Shown here: in pieces, positions 33,460 to 44,589 of the stretch
Position numbering within the stretch: position 1 is the first letter of the stretch
Layout: every line of letters starts with the position of its first letter
Assembly: GCA_963580455.1 (NCBI GenBank)
Contig: OY756961.1
Span: 5,995,001 to 6,059,000, forward strand
Direction: 5' to 3'
DNA length: 64,000 nucleotides
Origin: Euonymus europaeus
Taxonomy: Eukaryota > Streptophyta > Magnoliopsida > Celastrales > Celastraceae
Notes under the pieces: generated by a model
The model's input: the letters and a program-made list of their open reading frames with translations, nothing else
Told to the model about the DNA's origin: nothing
Databases searched by the model: none
Made by a program: the position numbers and the translations under genes

Positions 33460-33960
33460 TATAACTATGTTATAATTAGTGATCGACGTCAAGCCGAGCC
33501 GACCCAAAAATATGAGGTCATGCCCGGCCTAAGTCCAAGCCCGAATATTGACTTCGGGCCAGACCAAATAGTCAGGTTTTGAGTTGGGCTCGACCCCAAA
33601 AATGGAGCTCAGGCACGCCCTAGGTCTAGAGTCGAGCTGCCCAAACTCGATGCCATTTTGGACTCGGGCCGAATTTAGGCCCGCGAACCATTTGGTGAAC
33701 TTAGTTACAATTAGCTAATACATTGTTCACTTATCACTATTGCACAGAGTCAATAAATGATAATATAAATTTACTACATTATAATAACACTACTAGATTA
33801 GTTGATTGAATGAATGAGATAGTTAAAGATCAGTTGATCGATTAAATAGTAATTAGTTACACTATAATTATATCAGACATAAGTAATAAATTCACTAATC
33901 AGTTAATCTATAAGAATTACACCAAATAATTATAAGATTAAATAACTAAAATAAAACTAC
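33460..33960. repeat. AT-rich block of B3 array, copy 2 (interrupted)
   Basis: Homologous to 25130-25400 and 28505-28680. It is split by the GC-richer insertion at 33480-33704. It lies upstream of B3 gene 2 and marks the start of that duplicated unit. Confidence 0.7.
33480..33704. mobile_element. 225-bp GC-rich insertion, hAT-like size of target duplication
   Basis: GC-rich patch (many GGGCC, CCCGA and GAGCC words) in a very AT-rich block, bracketed by TTATAATTAG (33470-33479) and TTACAATTAG (33705-33714). The two paralogous blocks carry the site once without an insert (28515-28524 TTACAATTAG; 25151-25160 TGACAATTAG). The 8-10 bp duplication suggests an hAT-type event. Terminal inverted repeats are poor, so the class is uncertain. 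Confidence 0.65.
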
Positions 33961-34439
33961 TATTTATTACCAAGTTGGTACGTTAATGACTAATAAAACA
34001 TGACAATCCCAAAAATAAAATATAAATATTTATTAATAATTTTTGCAGTCAAGTAAATGAGAGTATATAAATAATAGACAATATTAACATGATAGGAATA
34101 GTTTCATTATATTAAAAATAGTAAATGGGAGTATTAAAACAAGATAATTATTAACCTGATAAGATTAGTATCTATTGATTAATTACTTTTTATGCTTTAC
34201 TGATTAATTAGTTAACTGTCTCAAAATTATCCCTTTAACAAGAAGAACATTAACCTGATAAAATCCAACGGTAATACCTAACGGCTTATTTTAAATTTTA
34301 AAATCCAACGGTTCCTTTTAAATAAAATAATAAATAAATAAACTAAAGATTAAATGATTAAATCGATCGCATGAACTCAATAAGAGAACCAAACATCGTC
34401 CAACGGCACAATCTCCGGACAATCACCGCAAGAGATTCA

Positions 34440-34664
34440 ATGATCTATCTCCGAACGGAGTTGGGAAAGAGTTTAGCGACTTCAATTGGAAGTAGGTTTT
34501 TCGGTTTAGATATGTATAGGACTGCTAGCTATAGCGCTCTTGTTCTTCTTCGCCGTTCTTCAATCTTGAAGAGAAGGGGAATAAGAGACGAAATTGATTC
34601 ATCGACCGGCTGTGAAAGAGGAATACTTCAGTGTTTTGAAGATGTTGAGTCCGAAAGATCTTGA
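34440..34664 (+). promoter_or_regulatory. Long upstream ORF overlapping B3 gene 2 start
   Basis: Counterpart of the frame at 26219. It begins MIYLRTELGKSL, ends past the main ATG (34642), and is in a different frame from the main CDS. An in-frame ATG 69 bases further upstream (34371) extends it. Confidence 0.4.
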
Positions 34665-35883
34665 AGGCAGAGAGATGAAGGAAGACCTGGATCCCTTTAA
34701 CGTCTTGTTAGAGGTTGCCGCAGTTGCATTTGAGAAATTAGAGAAAGAAAAGAGACTGGAGAGGGAGAAGGATCAATCAGATTCTGGGTTTCGAGATAAT
34801 TTGGTTTCTTCGCCTAAGAAACCTAGATCCATCAGGTGTGTCTCTCCACTGTCTGCTAATTTTTCCGAGAGAAAGAGTGGTTGGTTTTTCCAAGAAACCC
34901 CAAATGGGTTTTTGAGGAGAAAATTTTTGGTTCAAGAAGGAAAGTCCGTCAAGGTTTATGGACCAGGAATGATCAGAGAAAACCCTACTGATTTTATTGG
35001 GAAGAATTCGTTGAGAACTCATGTTGCTTACTGCTCCAATATGTCCCCGGTTGTGGTGGATGAAGATGAAGAGAATGAGATTAGCTTCGAAAGTGAAGAA
35101 CAGGGTTTGAACTTGTGGTCTGATCCAACTCCTGATATGCTCATGAATGAGTGGCTAGTTGGGGATAAGTTATTTGGGATGGAAATTGCATACCCAGAAT
35201 TTGATAAGGCAAAGCAAGACAGTCTAGTGAGAGAAAAGCTCCTCAATATGTATGTAGAGACTGAAAGCTCATTGAACAATGAAGAGAAGAAAGGCAGGAA
35301 AAGAAATTTTGAAGCTGTTGGCAATGTACAACATGTCCTAAAATTTAAGAAAAAGAAGAGTTTGAAAAATGACACAGCAGAACCTCATGATTTGCCTCAA
35401 GAATTCAGGCAGCGAATCATGGAGTTGGAAGGTACTAATATAGTGTTGGTGCTTCAAAAGAAGCTCTACAAAACTGATGTAAGCAAGGTTCAGACTCGCT
35501 TCTCTATTCCAAGGAACCAAGTGAAGAATAAGTTTCTCACAGAGGATGAAGAGAGGAGAATTCATACACATGATGGAAAGAAATGGATGGCTATAGAAGT
35601 ACTGCTGATCCAACCAGATTTTCAAGAGAAGAGACTAGATCTCAAAATATGGAATATGAAGAAGGTATCAGGGGGCAGCAGCTCATCTTATGTCATAGTA
35701 GGCGGCTGGTTCTCAGTTGCAAAGAGCAATCAATTGAAGGTAGGTGATCTTGTTCAATTATGGGCGTTTCGAAGAGGCACGGAACCATGTTTTGCTCTTG
35801 TGGTTGTGCAAAGAGCGGAAGTTGAAGACGGAAACGACAGCAGCAATGCAGATGGTGGAAGCCACAAATCAGAAGACCACTAG
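34642..35883 (+). CDS. B3 domain-containing protein (DUF313-type), array copy 2
   Basis: Single exon, 413 residues from MLSPKDLEGREMKEDLDPFN. It is close to the gene at 26473 over its whole length but lacks exactly 36 residues (RENSSQ... to ...KRPVA in copy 1) after SNMSPVV, and so has only one R-x-x-R-E-K-L-L motif. The B3 domain is complete: LPQEFRQRIMELEGTNIVLV, QTRFSIPRNQVKNKFLTEDE, SSYVIVGGWFSVAKSNQLK and DLVQLWAFRRGTEPCFALVV. The lysine-rich KFKKKKSLKN is kept. The stop is followed by a 178-bp tandem duplication that repeats the last 29 codons. Both copies being open argues that both are under selection or that the duplication is young. Likely a nuclear DNA-binding protein; targets unknown. 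Confidence 0.88.
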   Translation: MLSPKDLEGREMKEDLDPFNVLLEVAAVAFEKLEKEKRLEREKDQSDSGFRDNLVSSPKKPRSIRCVSPLSANFSERKSGWFFQETPNGFLRRKFLVQEGKSVKVYGPGMIRENPTDFIGKNSLRTHVAYCSNMSPVVVDEDEENEISFESEEQGLNLWSDPTPDMLMNEWLVGDKLFGMEIAYPEFDKAKQDSLVREKLLNMYVETESSLNNEEKKGRKRNFEAVGNVQHVLKFKKKKSLKNDTAEPHDLPQEFRQRIMELEGTNIVLVLQKKLYKTDVSKVQTRFSIPRNQVKNKFLTEDEERRIHTHDGKKWMAIEVLLIQPDFQEKRLDLKIWNMKKVSGGSSSSYVIVGGWFSVAKSNQLKVGDLVQLWAFRRGTEPCFALVVVQRAEVEDGNDSSNADGGSHKSEDH

Positions 35884-36152
35884 AGTTATCTGAATAGTTT
35901 TCAATTTTCATTGTGTAGTTTCGTTAGAATTACCTTTTTGATTGAGTCGGCCTGGATTTGGATGACTAACTTGTCTTGTGGTTGTGCAAAGAGCGGAAGT
36001 TGAAGACGGAAACGACAGCAGCAATGCAGATGGTGGAAGCCACAAATCAGAAGACCACTAGAGTTATCTGAATAGTTTTCAATTTTCATTGTGTAGTTTC
36101 GTTAGAATTACCTTTTTGATTGAGTCGGCCTGGATTTGGATGACTAACTTGT
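35797..36152 (+). repeat. Perfect 178-bp tandem duplication at the 3' end of B3 gene 2
   Basis: Units 35797-35974 and 35975-36152 appear identical base for base. The first unit holds the last codons, the stop and the start of the 3' UTR. The second repeats them as non-coding sequence. Perfect identity implies a very recent event, or an assembly or cloning artefact. Confidence 0.93.
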
Positions 36153-36229
36153 CATTGAGTTTTTGGTTTGAGATTAATCAATAAGACGATCGCAGTTCCT
36201 CAGCATGGGATATATTCTTGTCTTCTTTC

Positions 36230-36279
<50 letters not shown>
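36230..36279. repeat. (AT)n(TG)n microsatellite
   Basis: A short TA run is followed by about twenty uninterrupted TG units. The paralogous position downstream of B3 gene 1 lacks the TG expansion. Confidence 0.95.
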
Positions 36280-36280
<1 letters not shown>

Positions 36281-36843
36281 ATAGAATCTTTTATATATAC
36301 CTGTATGCATCTGCAATTATATATATATTTACTATCATAAAATGTACGTTTCTCTCTTGGGATAAATGGATTCTGCTGGCCATGCTATTTGATTCTGGCC
36401 ATGCAGTTAACACATGAAAACAGATACGCCTTTCAAGTAAGAAGATTGTAGATGTTTTTCTGAAAGCATGATCTGCAAAAGACGGAGATTTTGAGTTCAT
36501 ATCTTTTATGATCATTCAGCAACTCTGTATTTAAGTTAGATATGTTATTGTATTTGTTGCTTTTTCTTGGTGTTAAGCTTAGGATTATTCAGTCAAGAAA
36601 TGCTTTACTGCATTTATGTCAAGCAAATACTTGGTAAAACAATGGTTCTTGTTTTGGGTTTTTGGCCTGGATCATTCTGACCCTAAAATATAAATTTATT
36701 CACAATGTCTAAAACTTACCCTGATTTCCGCAAAAACCCTGATGATTTGTGAAGTTGTTTTGTTGTTGTTCTTCTTCGTCATCTTTAACGGTAGTGAATT
36801 GGATTAAGTGATTGATTGCGGAAGAGGAAACTGTACATTGAAA

Positions 36844-37938
36844 ATGTTGTCCCTTGAAGATTTCAGGGGCGAGAGATTAAAGGTCCGTTTGACAACTTGT
36901 TAGATGTTGTAGAGGTTGCCAGAGAGAGGTTGGAGGAGGAGGAGGAGGAAAGTTTGGCCAAGGAAAGGGAGCTCCATGAATCTGGGTTTATCAAGAAACA
37001 GTTATCAATCAGGTAGGGAAATCTTCAAAGGTATGCCACAAACCCACCTTCTGATGCGCCTAATAAGATCAATGGCTTGTTTTTAGAAGAAAATCCAACT
37101 GGGTTTTTCAGGAAATCAATGTTTGGTCCTGTTAAGAGGAAACCCAATTGGGTTTCTGGGAAGAAAAATGTGACAAACTCTGCTAAATTTGTTCTATTGT
37201 GTCATCTGTGAGAGGAAAAAATTCATATTTTGATAGAAGGGGTTTCTGTTGATAAGTCCTTTAGCCCCAATTTTAGTGAGAAAGTTGTGAAAGAAAGGTT
37301 AATGAGAGAGGAATTTCTCAATTGGTCTATTGCAATTGATGAGCGATTTGAAGCTGCTGAAAATGAAGAAGATCATTTAATTTGAATATGAACAAACAAA
37401 TATTGAACATGAGTAAAGATTTGGGATACCCATATTGTGAAAGAGTGAAGAAAAAGAGACCAATTAGAGAGAAATTTCTCAAGAGATCCTTTGTGGTTGG
37501 TAGCTGGATGGATTAAAAACAGAAGAAATACAAGAAAATGCGCATTGAAGTCCTCGTAGACACTGGAAATCCGGCTCGGAACATGAAAAAGAAAGTGTGT
37601 TCTAAATCTGATCCTGGTGAACCTAGTCTGCCTCTAGAATTCCGGCAGCGAATAATGGAATTGGGAGGTACTAATTCAGTGAGATGGTATTTCAAAGGGA
37701 GCTTTGCAATACTGATGTAAGCAAGAAGCATACTCGATTCACTATCCCAAAGAAGCGAATGATGAAGAGGTCTTGTTGAATACACATGATGGATGGCTAT
37801 GGAAGTATTACTTATCCAACCTGATCTTCAAGAGTGTAAACTAAGCGTCAAGAGATGGGTTTGGGAGAACACCTCTGTTTTGGTAGGTGGCTGGTGAAGA
37901 TGGTGAAATTACAAGTCCGACTGCAGACACTGGATGAT
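36844..37938 (+). pseudogene. Degenerate third B3 (DUF313-type) copy
   Basis: Starts with ATGTTGTCCCTTGAAGATTT, matching MLSLEDF of copy 1, then loses frame within about 50 bases. Recognisable pieces follow in different frames: KERLMREEFLNW and RPIREKFLKR (motifs like the REKLL repeats of copy 1), LPLEFRQRIMELGGTNS, and MAMEVLLIQPDLQE. Frameshifts, stops and gaps (for example loss of the FLTEDEERR segment) rule out a working protein. It is more diverged than copies 1 and 2 are from each other, so it is an older member of the array. Confidence 0.85.
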
Positions 37939-39008
37939 CAAATTTAATGTCTACAATGAGTCTCAGGGTGCATAGTTTATGTAGGAATTAATATGATCTT
38001 GAATAATTTGCAGTAATTAACTAGTTGCTTTGTGGATTTTTGTTATAAATTTTGTTGGCGAAGATGATTTCACCAAAATAATTTGGAATCAAGCTTAGAG
38101 GAAGGGTAGCTATATGGTGAGCTTCATCTACTAAGCCATCATTCTCTGTAACCAGAAAGTTTGGTAGGTTTATTTGCATGTGACATACTACTCTAACTCC
38201 TCCCAAGTACTACTGCGATTGATCTACACAAATGATATTTATATATATATAGATATAGATATCACTTCGAATTACTGCTGAAATATTTTTCATTATTGTA
38301 ATTCTAACTCGGAGAATTAATTAATTACTCTTTTCGTGTTCTTGTCTCTTTTATATTTCTATTTGTATTGATCCTATTACTAAAGTAGATTGAGATCTCT
38401 TGCGGGCAAACCGCAACCAAAGATAGAAAACATTGTCGCTAATTTATCCTACCCACGGTTTTATAATTGTCGCTATAGACTCTATCATTTTACCTATTAC
38501 GATGATATTTGGATACATTTTGCATTAATTTGTTGATAATTAAATCTCCGTCCACAAAATTAATTATCAGCTTGTAAAATATTATAAGAGTCACAAAGTT
38601 GACTGATTAAGGTCCACAAAGTTCACTAACAAACCTAACACCCCTTGATAAATGTTGTTTTTTATGTTTCCATTGAATGAAACATTAGAAAACACACACA
38701 ATTGATCTTAAATCTATATGCTATATATATATATATATAATAAAATAAAATTAAGGTGTATCTTCTAGTTTGAAATGGGTTTCTTGAGTAGTGAGTTTGT
38801 GGGTTGTTGAGAAACCGTTTGGTTGGTAGGTTTAAATTTAAGAACATATTGAAACACACATGCGCATATCTACTTCACACGTGCATGTACTTTACTCTAA
38901 GTATCTTCTCTTCTTTCTGCCTAATTTGTATAGTAGAAACACACTCCAATTAATTCTTCACTTTGTGTGTGTATATATATATACACACACCCACACATAT
39001 ACATACAT

Positions 39009-39277
39009 ACATGTTCTCCTTTTACTTAAAGCTCTTTAAGCTATATATCTCTTCACTTCTTCTATAGCATACAAACTCTCTCTCTCTCTCTGTGTGTCTA
39101 TGAAGTCTGCATAACCACGTACTACTCTTTTGAGAGAATGAAGTTAATTTCACCTTATTTTTTGACTGATATGATCATCAAATCCCACTACAAATATATA
39201 CACACACATATATACATGTTCTGCTTTTCCTTAAAGCTCTTTAAGCTATATATCTCTTCACTTCTTCTATAGCATAG

Positions 39278-39290
<13 letters not shown>
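39009..39290. repeat. Direct repeat pair with CT tails
   Basis: TTAAAGCTCTTTAAGCTATA and the following TATCTCTTCACTTCTTCTATAGCATA occur in both 39009-39080 and 39214-39276, offset about 205 bp. Each is followed by a CT run. Confidence 0.85.

Positions 39291-39346
<56 letters not shown>
39281..39346. repeat. (CT)n microsatellite
   Basis: About 32 uninterrupted CT units followed by CCCTCCCTC. This is the longest simple repeat in the window. Confidence 0.97.
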
Positions 39347-39349
<3 letters not shown>

Positions 39350-40223
39350 CCTCTATCTATCTTTATAAATCCCACTATATATATATATATATAGACACAC
39401 AGGAAGAATTTGTATAAAAATGAAAAGACAAAAGAAGAAGAATATTTGGCTTCATATTAGACAAGCTGTGTTGGTCAGGGCATTATGTCATGTATCCCTA
39501 TTACTCTGTCATTATTGTTTTGTTTGTTTTAAGTTTTCATTATTATATATCCCTCCATGATGTCATCTTTTTAATTTGGTTTCATAATTTAAATTGGTGA
39601 TTAATTAAGTTGTTGGTTTAGTGGTAATCACTGATCAGTAGAATTTTGAACAAATTGAAAGTACCAATAAAAAAAAATTAAGTTTGGGCAGAGGGGATTT
39701 ATATATGAAATTGAAATTGAAATTCCAACCACAAGAGGAATGATCGATGGTACTTTAATTAGTTATGTGTGTATAAATATACTTTGAAGCAAAACAATTT
39801 TAACCTACAAGGCTGTAAAGTGGTACTAGATCTTTCAAAACTAGTTTCCAAATCAAAACTGAAAATTGTCACTCGACTTTAATTTTATAATCTTTTTTTT
39901 AAACATTCTCTATACATATTATCTGACCGTAATATATATATTTTATCTGTTCTCAATCCCATCCACTATAGAAAATCAGGAATGCACACCGAAGTCGTGT
40001 TTATTTTCTTATTTCCTTATAATCATAAACAAGTGAATTATAGAAAAAAGTTAAGTGACACAAAGATAATTAAGAACCACAATAATTGAAAAATATATAT
40101 ATAGGATTCATCAGTCACTAGTACCACAATAATATTAAAGTAACAACAACAATACACAGCACACTCCACATAACAAATGATCATTAAAACTTTTCACTTC
40201 TTTTATTTTGTGTTTATTACTGA

Positions 40224-41448
40224 TCAAAGATGATGATGATGTTGATTGTTAACAATATTACTTCCTTCATCACCAAAGGCTTCCATTGCAGACAACACTC
40301 GATCTTCTTCCCAAATTGTGCAATCGTGAACGTTGAAGGCTTGTGATGATGAATGAAGAGTTGGATCAAATGGTGTGGATGCAACCATATTTGGCTCTTG
40401 CTGTTGTTGTTGACTATGATTATGCTGCTGATGAGCATCACTCACAAACACATTTTCATTGACCAAAGAGTCCATAAAGGAAGAAAATGCAGTATTAGTA
40501 TCCTCATTAATGCAGTAGTAGTTCCCAATCAAATAGTCTTCTTCATAGTTGCTTTGCCCTCCTTGCAACCCCATCACAAAACCATCAAGATTAGTACTAC
40601 AATTCTCATCATCATGGTTACTTGGGACTGATGGGATATATAATTCGGTGTTTGTGGTAGGTTTTTGCTGGTTTTTGCTGCCACTAGTTTCTCCTAATAA
40701 TTCAGATGAATTTTTAGGGTTAGCTTGAGGATTAGGTTTTTGGATTTGAGAGGTACTGGGATTGTAAGGCTGTAGTGGCTTGTGGGTTCTAGGGTCTATT
40801 CCTTGGCTAATGAGCTTCTTACTCAGATGGATATTCCAATAATTCTTGATTTCGTTGTCGGTGCGCCCTGGTATCCTCCCAGCTATCAAAGACCACCTAA
40901 GACATCACAACAAACATTAAATACATAGATCAATACAAACTCACACACTTGATTCATAATAAATATTTTTGATCCTAGCTCTCCAAACCAGAAGATTTAT
41001 GAGAATTCAACGAAACCCTAGATTGGGAAAATGAAAATATACACATGTATGTGTGTATATATATATGTGTGTGTGCATATATTTTTACCAATAGAACATA
41101 CAGCCTATAAAACAAAAGAATAAAGAGAATTGCCACAAACCCTAATTAGTACCTGTTGCCCAGCAACCTGTGGAGGCGAAGGATGATATCTTCTTCATCA
41201 GGATCGATGCGCCCTCGCTTAATGGACGGCCGCAGATAATTCTTCCAGCGGAGGCGGCAGCTCTTGCCGCAGCGAATCAAGCCAGCTTTTTTAGGCAGTG
41301 TGCGCCATCGGCCTTCGCCTTCTCTGTTGATGTAGTTGGTCAAGAGTTCATCTTCCTCAGGCGTCCATGGACCTCTCTTTATGCCCACTTTGCTACAACA
41401 TGGGGCTGGTCTTCCAGCTCCAGCTCTTGATGAACATGGATTCCTCAT
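40224..41448 (-). CDS. R2R3-MYB transcription factor, 2 exons, 322 aa
   Basis: Exons 41448-41153 and 40896-40224, joined AACAG/GTACTA to TCTTAG/GTGGTC in phase 2 within [10 protein letters not shown], the conserved second intron site of plant R2R3-MYBs. The first canonical intron is absent. R2 (about residues 24-75) has W28, W48 and W68 and contains [20 protein letters not shown]3 has W100 and W119 with [13 protein letters not shown]. The bHLH-interaction signature in R3 is nearly complete, with I in place of the first L (DI-x2-R-x3-L-x6-L-x3-R). After R3 comes [14 protein letters not shown], then a low-complexity C-terminus rich in N, Q and S ending in a histidine run. No repression (EAR) motif was noticed. 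It is a nuclear regulator, perhaps partnering a bHLH; subgroup and targets are undetermined. Confidence 0.92.
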
Positions 41449-42113
41449 TTTTGATTAATTTTTCTTTTTAATTCTACAAAGAAAGGTGTAGTGGGTGTTT
41501 TGGAGGTGTAAAGATAGAGGGAGAGGGATATGGACAAAGAAAGCAGACAAATCACAAATGTGGATAGGCCTATGACCATATATTGAATATATATATATAT
41601 TGTACTTTCTTTTATATATATATCTATAATTCTATATATTGCAATTTTGTTTGTTGGTCCATTGTTGAAAGTTTGAAATCACATTTTCGGCACAAGACAC
41701 AAGTTACATTACTCTTAGACTTACGTTTTTTTAGGGAAGACACGGATGCTATATAAATTTATCATTTAAATATTTTATATAGGTATAAATTCAGATCATC
41801 GGTGTTGTGGGCACTTAAAATTTTCACTTGACAATAATCAATAAAATGAATTGGATCAAACGCGTAATTACTTATAATGAAAATCAAACTAAAATTGTAT
41901 GAGTCTAAATTTCACCCTAAATACTTTAGACTGGCATAGTCGATTCATCTTGGGAGTTGGGGCCCACATTTACATAGTCAATCCTGACTGCACAACAGAT
42001 CCTCACATCAATGGCCCCAAATAGGTCACCAACTCAATACCCAACTTTGTAGCCAGACCAGTTAGCCCATCACTCATTGACTCCGGATCAAAACTTGCCC
42101 TCATTTATAATTA
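41449..42113. other. MYB promoter side; no other gene seen
   Basis: AT-rich sequence with TA runs around 41590-41640, upstream of the minus-strand MYB gene. Confidence 0.45.
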
Positions 42114-42506
42114 GGGCAATTGTAATGGGTAATTTTCTAATTCTCTCAATACGGATCTCATATCTATTATGCAAAAATTCAAGTTACATATCTATACATA
42201 TCATCAAAATATATCTGTCAATCCAGCCACATCAGCGAAACATAAATTCATATACATTTTATCATTTCCCTATTAACAAAACATCTATTTTTTCATTCCT
42301 CAATTCATTCTCCAACTTACACTAAAATTAATAATGAGTCTCATATTTTTATAAAAAGTCAAGTCACATATTATTTACATCAACGAAAATACAGTCTCAA
42401 TACATTTATATCAGCAAAATATATTTCTCAATATAATCATATCAACAAAAACACACATTCTCATACATTATCAATTTCCCTTAAAAACTAATCATTGTAA
42501 TTGCCT
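42114..42506. mobile_element. Tourist/Harbinger-like MITE, 393 bp
   Basis: Ends are GGGCAATTGTAATG (42114) and CATTGTAATTGCCT (to 42506), imperfect inverted repeats. Direct TTA trinucleotides flank both sides (42111-42113 and 42507-42509), the target duplication expected for PIF/Harbinger elements. The interior is AT-rich with repeated CATATCA(T/A)CAAAATA-type words and no coding sequence. Confidence 0.7.
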
Positions 42507-44589
42507 TTAGGCAAACACCCCTGCATACCCATGGGCCTTGGATATGCTTGCTCTATCCGGTTGATTATTGGGAAGAGGGAAAGACCAGCGCAATGAAAAT
42601 TTATCAGTACACTTTATTATAACAAATTGAAAATAGAGAGAGAAAAAATGTATTTATTATAGAATCAATAAAATATATTTAATAATGCAGATCTGCCTTA
42701 CTTAAACATCAATGTAAAAGTGTGCTTATCTTCCCTGAACCCTAATCATTTAGGGCAACAATGCATACATTTGTCTTAAAATTACAGCACTCATCTTTCC
42801 TTTCTCTTTTTTAATTTTAAGATTTAATGTACGCACTGTAACCAACTTTTATAGTCTTTTACAGCACGAGTGGGGCTTGAAGGAATAATTATCTTGCAAT
42901 CCAATGGCCCAGAATGACATGCCCGAACCCATTCTCTCTCTCATAATCACGCGTACCAGAGTAGCTCTTAAGGTGGGCCATGATTTTATATTCAACTGCC
43001 ACGTAACATATATTTTTTTCTTTTTCAGTGGTCCAACTTGCATTGGACGAGCTGTCACGTGCGCTAGCAGAGAAACGGGCATATTCTGTTACGTTCCCTC
43101 CATATCAAAAGTTCACAAATTTAGTAGGCGGGAACGTGACCCGCTCCAGTTACTAACCCTAAAACCCTACAATTGCATTTTTTTAAATTCACATGATCCA
43201 AAGAGATTCATTATTACACTATTTAACAAGTTGTTCAATAAATATTATTGGATACAATTACAAATACAGATAATTGGACTCCACACGTTTATTCCTTTCT
43301 TTTCAAAAAATTTCAAAATAGTTAACAAATTTACAAGAAATATCCACATTTCATTATATTATAACTCGCTTTATGAAAATGAAGATGACACAGTTACGAT
43401 CGTAGATACTAACATGATAGCGTTTCGGGATACAATTACAAGATAATTTTTTAGTGTACGAAGAAGATAATTTGTTTTATTTTTGTAAATATTTTATATG
43501 TAATAAATTATTCTATAAATATGTTAATAATATAAAGATGTAAATATGTGTATGTAAATATAACAAATTTTATTAATCTATATTACTAAATTGTATCATA
43601 CCTAAACCCCTGTATCTGATATTTCATATCACGTTCGAGATCCCCCACTTCATTCCTCTGCACTCAAAAAAATATTGCATAATATGCCAAAATGTAATTT
43701 GCAACATTTGAAACAATATTTATGCCACTAGCAAAAAATGAACCAAACATCCACAACATTTGTTTTGACATATATACTGGCATTTGAAATAATATTTTAA
43801 AATCAACATATATGTTAGCATTTATGCTACTGCTCAAAAAAATCATCAAAACTAAAACAGATCAAAATTGAACCATTTGGTCTTTTTTTTAAAAAAGAAG
43901 ATCACATTTTTTCTATTCAAATCGACTAAAAATCGAACCGAAAATCGACATATCGATCGAAAAATGCCTAAATAATTTGACAAAAAAAAATCAAAAATCA
44001 ATCGGAACCGACTACGAACACCTCTTATCTTGGATACATTACATTGTGAATAGTTTATACACCACCTTCAATCCCAACACAGGGCAGAAGTATATTTTTT
44101 GATAGCACTAGTCATACATAGACTATTTATCCATAAGGATACATAGCTGATGACTAAACAATTTCAAAACATTTTGAAAAAGCTAAAATTTTAAAAAACA
44201 TGCATGTGATGCCTCACGTTTTGGAAGACTATAAAATTCAAACTTCATAATATTGTACCCATATCTATGAATTTCTCTCTCATTTCTCTCGCACTCTCTC
44301 ATATATTCACAAAAGAAGAGAAACAATCGTCATAATGTGGTGTTCATTTTGATAGAAAAATGGTTGGGTCAAGTGCTTCTCACCTCAAGAAGTGTAATGG
44401 TGGTGGTGGTACAAGGAGATATCGTTAGAGTTGGCCAGATCGAAAAAATTTTGTTTTGTAGTGAATGTGATCTTTTTGGTGTTTTTCTGATGGTTTAAGT
44501 AGATGTTCTCATGTGTGTTTTCTCCACATCATTTGGAATTTTTATGAGACTGTTTTGATGACGGGAGTCGCTGCTCAATTTATGTTGCT
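42507..44589. other. Intergenic; no gene recognised
   Basis: Includes a 180-codon open frame at 42904-43446 with no family resemblance (see rejected items) and short repeats of ATTTGAAA / AACATTTG words around 43690-43840. 43900-44010 has words like AAAATCGAACCGAAAATCGA, suggestive of a decayed DNA transposon. Confidence 0.4.

Larger units (their letters stand above)
37945..40223. other. Intergenic, repeat-rich; no gene seen
   Basis: Contains TA runs (about 38721-38739 and 39375-39393), a diverged direct repeat of about 85 bp (39009-39094 and 39214-39290) and a long CT tract. It is the downstream side of the MYB gene. No protein or RNA gene recognised. Confidence 0.5.

Noticed and set aside
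42904..43446. 180-codon open frame on the plus strand
   Set aside because: No recognisable domain, a phenylalanine run from a T-tract, composition like the AT-rich surroundings, and no promoter-like context. Probably chance.
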